From Thiotrichales bacterium (GTDB lineage Bacteria > Pseudomonadota > Gammaproteobacteria > Francisellales > CACEW01): DNA of 57,229 bases. A model generated the notes under the pieces. The model searched no databases. It saw only the letters and a program-made list of their open reading frames with translations, and was not told the DNA's origin. Position 1 is the stretch's first letter. The number at the start of each line of letters is the position of its first letter. Shown in pieces: positions 54,386 through 57,229 of the stretch. The stretch is taken from contig CANJVU010000013.1 in the NCBI GenBank assembly GCA_947478525.1, forward strand, positions 1 to 57,229. The letters run 5' to 3'. A program made the position numbers and the translations under genes.

Positions 54386-56232
54386 TGAGCAATAATCCTT
54401 TATTTGCGGTGTTTATTTTTCTATTGGCCGCTTGTATTGTGGTCCCACTGGCCAGTCGCTTTCGCTTAGGCTCTGTATTGGGTTATTTGGTGGCGGGGGT
54501 GCTGATTGGACCTTTTGGTATTGGTTTAATTCATAATGCTGATCAAGTGATGGATTTTGCCGAGTTTGGCGTCATTATGATGCTTTTTTTAATTGGTTTA
54601 GAGTTAGAGCCGAGTAAGCTGTGGGCTATGCGTAAAGCCATTATTGGCCTGGGAGGCTTGCAAGTATTGCTGTCTAGCTTAGCGTTGATGGGTGCTGGTC
54701 TTGCATTTGGCTTTAGTTGGCGTGAAAGTTTGGCTTGCGGTATGGCTCTATCCTTATCTTCAACCGCCATTGTACTGCAAATGTTGCAGGAAAAAGGCCT
54801 GCTGCATACGCCTGCAGGTGAATCTTCGTTTGCTGTTTTATTATTGCAAGATATCGCAGTAATCCCCGTTTTGATTATAATCCCCTTGTTGGCAACCAAT
54901 ACCACAACAAACATTAGTGTTGTTCATTCCGAAGCATTTGGAGATATGCCGCGTTGGGCGCATGCATTGCTGGTATTGGGGGTTATTGCGATTGTAGTGT
55001 TTTTAGGAAAGTATTGCTCACGCCATCTGTTTCGATTTATTGCTAAATCTAACTTGCGAGAAGTGTTTACTGCAACCTCATTGGCGTTGATTGTAGGTAT
55101 TACTTTATTGATGAACAGCCTTGGTGTATCTCCAGCATTAGGCGCTTTTATTGCAGGCGTGGTCCTGGCCAACTCGGAATATAGGCATACTTTAGAGGCG
55201 GATTTACAGCCGTTCAAAGGATTGTTGTTGGGTTTATTTTTTATTTCCATTGGTATGGGCATGAACTTTGAAATATTGCTACAACATCCGTTGGGATTGA
55301 TCACAACCGTTATCTTGCTACTATCCATTAAAGCATTTATTTTGGCGATTCTGGGGCGCTGTTTTGGCCTGCCAAACACCCAAAATGCGCTATTTGCCGT
55401 GGCATTGGCCGAAGGAGGGGAGTTCGCTTTCGTGTTATTCCAATATGCCAGTGGTATTGGCGTCATTGGTAATGAACAAGCCGCGTTTTTAATCTTGGCT
55501 GTCGCTTTTTCCATGGCCTTGATGCCATTTTTGATGATACTCAACGATCGATGGGTATTGCCTCGCTTTATGTCCGTATTACCGCAAAAACCCTACGATA
55601 CCATTCAGGATAATAATGTGCCTGTGGTGATTGCTGGTTATGGTCGCTTTGGACAAGTGATAGGTCGATTTGTTACGGCACAAGGCTTGCCAGTGACCAT
55701 TTTAGAAAATGATGCTGATCAAATTGAGCTGTTAAGAAAGTTTGGTAATCAGGTCTATTTTGGTGATGCGTCACGCTTGGACTTATTGCATAACGCCGGT
55801 GTTGCTAAAGCCAAAGTTTTGGTGGTTGCTGTAGATGATCCTGAAAAAGCGTTAGACATTGTAAAATTAGCACGCGAGCATTTTCCTCATGTGAGAATTT
55901 TTGCGCGGGCGCGTAATCGTCGCCATGCGCATGAATTAATGCAGGCAGGCGCTGATTATTTTAAACGGGAAACGTTTGATTCAGCGTTATCCCTGGCTCA
56001 AGGCGTTATGATGACGTTGGGTTATCGAGCTTTTGCTATGCGTTGTAAAGCCATTCAATTCAAACGACATGATGAAAGCATGTTACAACAATCTTTTGCT
56101 TTATTTGGCAAAGAGGAAAGCGAAATGATTAATCACGCTAAACAAGCTAAAGAAGAATTGGAAGATATATTAAAGCATGACCAGGAAGATTCTCAGCATC
56201 ATCAGCATCGTAATAATGAGGGGTGGGGTTGA
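54385..56232 (+). CDS. kefC: Glutathione-regulated K+/H+ antiporter KefC/KefB-like
   Basis: 615 residues. N-terminal Na/H-exchanger-type domain (about 1-380, 12 helices) with VLGYLVAGVLIGPFGIGLI, SLSSTAIVLQML and FAVLLLQDIAVIPVLIIIP. C-terminal RCK domain (about 405-525): VVIAGYGRFGQVIGRFV and LLHNAGVAKAKVLVVAVDDPEKAL. The Kef system expels potassium to acidify the cytosol on exposure to electrophiles, held closed by glutathione. KefB versus KefC is not settled by eye. The terminal Asp/His-rich tail (HDQEDSQHHQHRNNEG) is unusual. The dif site lies 64 bases downstream. Confidence 0.92.
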   Translation: MSNNPLFAVFIFLLAACIVVPLASRFRLGSVLGYLVAGVLIGPFGIGLIHNADQVMDFAEFGVIMMLFLIGLELEPSKLWAMRKAIIGLGGLQVLLSSLALMGAGLAFGFSWRESLACGMALSLSSTAIVLQMLQEKGLLHTPAGESSFAVLLLQDIAVIPVLIIIPLLATNTTTNISVVHSEAFGDMPRWAHALLVLGVIAIVVFLGKYCSRHLFRFIAKSNLREVFTATSLALIVGITLLMNSLGVSPALGAFIAGVVLANSEYRHTLEADLQPFKGLLLGLFFISIGMGMNFEILLQHPLGLITTVILLLSIKAFILAILGRCFGLPNTQNALFAVALAEGGEFAFVLFQYASGIGVIGNEQAAFLILAVAFSMALMPFLMILNDRWVLPRFMSVLPQKPYDTIQDNNVPVVIAGYGRFGQVIGRFVTAQGLPVTILENDADQIELLRKFGNQVYFGDASRLDLLHNAGVAKAKVLVVAVDDPEKALDIVKLAREHFPHVRIFARARNRRHAHELMQAGADYFKRETFDSALSLAQGVMMTLGYRAFAMRCKAIQFKRHDESMLQQSFALFGKEESEMINHAKQAKEELEDILKHDQEDSQHHQHRNNEGWG

Positions 56233-56295
56233 TGGCAGTTGTCAGTAATCCAGATAACAAAAAGCCGATCGGGGGGCTGATCTTGTTCATATACA

Positions 56296-56323
56296 ATTTA
56301 ACATAATATACATTATACGAAGT
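56296..56323 (-). other. dif: Chromosome dimer resolution site dif
   Basis: On the minus strand the 28-bp site reads XerC arm ACTTCGTATAA, centre TGTATA, XerD arm TTATGTTAAAT. The 21 bases from ATAATG to the end are identical to E. coli dif, and the left arm agrees with the gammaproteobacterial consensus except for one base (T for C in CGC). XerC and XerD recombine two such sites to resolve chromosome dimers at division, activated by FtsK. This places the window at or near the replication terminus. It lies between kefC and the repeat-protein gene, in a 264-base gap. Confidence 0.92.
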
Positions 56324-56496
56324 ATGATATGGCGCGGAATAAGGCGCTCCGCTGGCTCTTAACCTGGCGCTTTGGCAATTATGCTGCTTGAATGATTACG
56401 TGCTGATCGGCAATGATTTTTTGAAATTCTAAATTCAAACCATTCGTGAACCTTCGGCAACTGTGCGCAGCCAATGATATTGCTTAATGCCTACTT

Positions 56497-57229
56497 TTAG
56501 ACCTCGGCAGTTTTTGAAGCAGTTTCTGGTAATTTTGGAATTACCGGGTGGACGCCAGGAATACCTGCAGATGCTCCAAAAGGACCAATAAATTCTGTGC
56601 TAGTTGGATCAGGCATGGTCGCCATCAGTAGCTTAATGCGTTGTAACCTGTCCTTTGGAATGCGCACTGATTTTGGAATATCACGATCGGTAAAATAATG
56701 GACTAAATCATTGTCAGTCAATAATTCAATCGCACTAGGGCGAGTTGATGCCAATACTTGTCCAATCCGCTTGTCGTTTCCACGAGCCCATTCCCCTACA
56801 CCCACCAGTTGTTTAATCGCGTCAGAGCACTGGGATGCCAATACTTGTCGAATCCGCTCGTCGTTTCCACTAGCCCATTCCCCTAAACCCACCAGTTGTT
56901 TAATCGCGTCAGAGCACTTGGATGTCAATACTTGTCGAATCCGCTCGTCGTTTTCACGAGCCCATTCCCCTAAACCCACCAGTTGTTTAATCGCGTCGGA
57001 GCACTGGGATGCCAATACTTGTCGAATCCGCTCGTCGTTTCCACTAGCCCATTTCCCTAAACCCACCAGTTGTTTAATCGCGTCAGAGCACTTGGATGTC
57101 AATACTTGTCGAATCCGCTCGTCGTTTTTACGAGCCCATTTCCCTAAACCCACCAGTTGTTTAATCGCGTCAGAGCACTTGGATGTCAATACTTGTCGAA
57201 TCCGCTCGTCGTTTTCACGAGCCCATTCC
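56497..57229 (-). CDS. Tandem-repeat alpha-solenoid protein, 3' part
   Basis: The frame is open from the window edge to a TAA at 56499-56497; the start is outside the window. At least five full 29-residue repeats plus part of a sixth (87 bp each) are seen, pattern CSDAIKQLVGLG-WA--NDERIRQVL---: two short helices per unit. Units alternate between two types (TSK with WAR[K/E]N, ASQ with WASGN), so a 58-residue pair has been duplicated. Repeat positions 16-17, between the helices, vary most: RK, SG, RE, SG, RG. After the last, diverging repeat comes a unique C-terminal tail of about 80 residues (RPSAIELLTDNDLVHYF to KTAEV). No family recognised. DNA identity between units is very high, implying recent expansion. 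Adjacent to dif. Confidence 0.65.
   Translation of the reverse strand, partial: EWARENDERIRQVLTSKCSDAIKQLVGLGKWARKNDERIRQVLTSKCSDAIKQLVGLGKWASGNDERIRQVLASQCSDAIKQLVGLGEWARENDERIRQVLTSKCSDAIKQLVGLGEWASGNDERIRQVLASQCSDAIKQLVGVGEWARGNDKRIGQVLASTRPSAIELLTDNDLVHYFTDRDIPKSVRIPKDRLQRIKLLMATMPDPTSTEFIGPFGASAGIPGVHPVIPKLPETASKTAEV
56821..57229. repeat. 87-bp direct tandem repeats
   Basis: Unit boundaries (GTCAGAGCAC or GTCGGAGCAC) fall at 56821, 56908, 56995, 57082 and 57169, exactly 87 bp apart, in frame with the coding sequence, and continue off the window. A more divergent unit precedes 56821. High identity invites copy-number change by slippage or recombination. Confidence 0.9.

Noticed and set aside
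54924..55544. Long open frame antisense to kefC (206 codons).
   Set aside because: Composition (Asn/Lys/Pro-rich) and exact overlap with the antiporter gene mark it as a shadow of kefC codon usage.
56305..56323. Similarity to half of a loxP site (ATACATTATACGAAGT).
   Set aside because: The longer context fits dif on the minus strand over 28 bp; the lox-like look comes from shared XerC/Cre-type arm bases, and no second lox arm is present.
56340..56495. Possible transposase C-terminus on the minus strand between dif and the repeat gene.
   Set aside because: Short open stretches have no start and no recognisable motif; nothing beyond vague likeness could be supported.
56821..57229. Regular direct repeats that could be taken for a CRISPR array.
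   Set aside because: Units are 87 bp, contiguous without unique spacers, and in one open reading frame; they encode protein repeats.
56497..57229. TAL-effector repeats.
   Set aside because: Repeat length is 29 not 33-35 and the TALE core motif is absent; only the idea of variable loop residues is retained as a hypothesis.

Overview
The window looks like a chromosome segment, near the replication terminus, of a gammaproteobacterium, plausibly from the Legionellales / Coxiella-Legionella side of the class. Supporting points are gammaproteobacterial gene orders (nagZ, lptF-lptG; miaB-ybeY-corC-lnt; dnaB-alr; holD-rimI; ygfB-ubiH-ubiI; kefG-kefC), a lipoprotein with a domain like the type IVB secretion subunit DotI/IcmL, a solitary TrbB-type ATPase, and a dif site close to the gammaproteobacterial consensus. 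Base composition is moderate, with AT-rich islands around two genes of probable foreign or fast-evolving origin (about 30.0-31.4 kb and 33.4-34.3 kb). No rRNA, tRNA, CRISPR array or intact insertion sequence was seen.

Layout. 0-4.8 kb (+): end of a Cys-rich zinc-ribbon gene, an ATP-grasp-like/TPR protein, nagZ, lptF, lptG. 4.8-8.3 kb (-): a complete riboflavin operon ribD-ribBA-ribH-ribE behind an FMN riboswitch and a good sigma-70 promoter. 8.3-10.3 kb: IcmL-like lipoprotein, rsmJ, rpmE. 10.3-15.5 kb (-): miaB-ybeY-corC-lnt-cca, an overlapping envelope/RNA-maturation operon lacking the usual phoH-like ybeZ. 15.6-22.1 kb: SnoaL-like secreted protein, a beta-helix-like protein, mltA-ppa, mpl, and a P-loop ATPase with its own promoter and a palindromic operator candidate. 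22.2-30.0 kb: ferredoxin-reductase-type oxidoreductase, DUF3108 and PH-domain proteins, sohB, a degenerate-receiver/GGDEF/EAL protein, dnaB, alr.

30.3-34.3 kb is accessory in character: a protein with cytidine-deaminase-type zinc motifs, DUF3579, pssA-holD-rimI, an inverted-repeat element and a small secreted protein. 34.4-46.4 kb (+): prfC, adk, a thioredoxin-like protein and ygfB. Then, where pepP is normally expected, comes a remnant of an ATPase-associated nuclease domain. ubiH and ubiI follow, separated by a 1412-residue NACHT/HEAT-like protein whose N-terminus carries kinase-like motifs; after them come trbB and tatD. 46.4-56.2 kb (+): AsmA-family protein, KimA-like transporter, msbA, a dicarboxylate symporter and the kefG-kefC potassium efflux pair. 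56.2-57.2 kb: the dif site and the 3' part of a gene of 87-bp tandem repeats (29 residues each) that leaves the window.

The best candidates for an undescribed system are the (kinase-like)-NACHT-HEAT protein embedded in the ubiquinone operon, the deaminase-motif protein at 30.3 kb, and the dif-adjacent repeat protein with a variable residue pair in each repeat. All family assignments come from reading motifs and known gene order by eye; no database search was possible.
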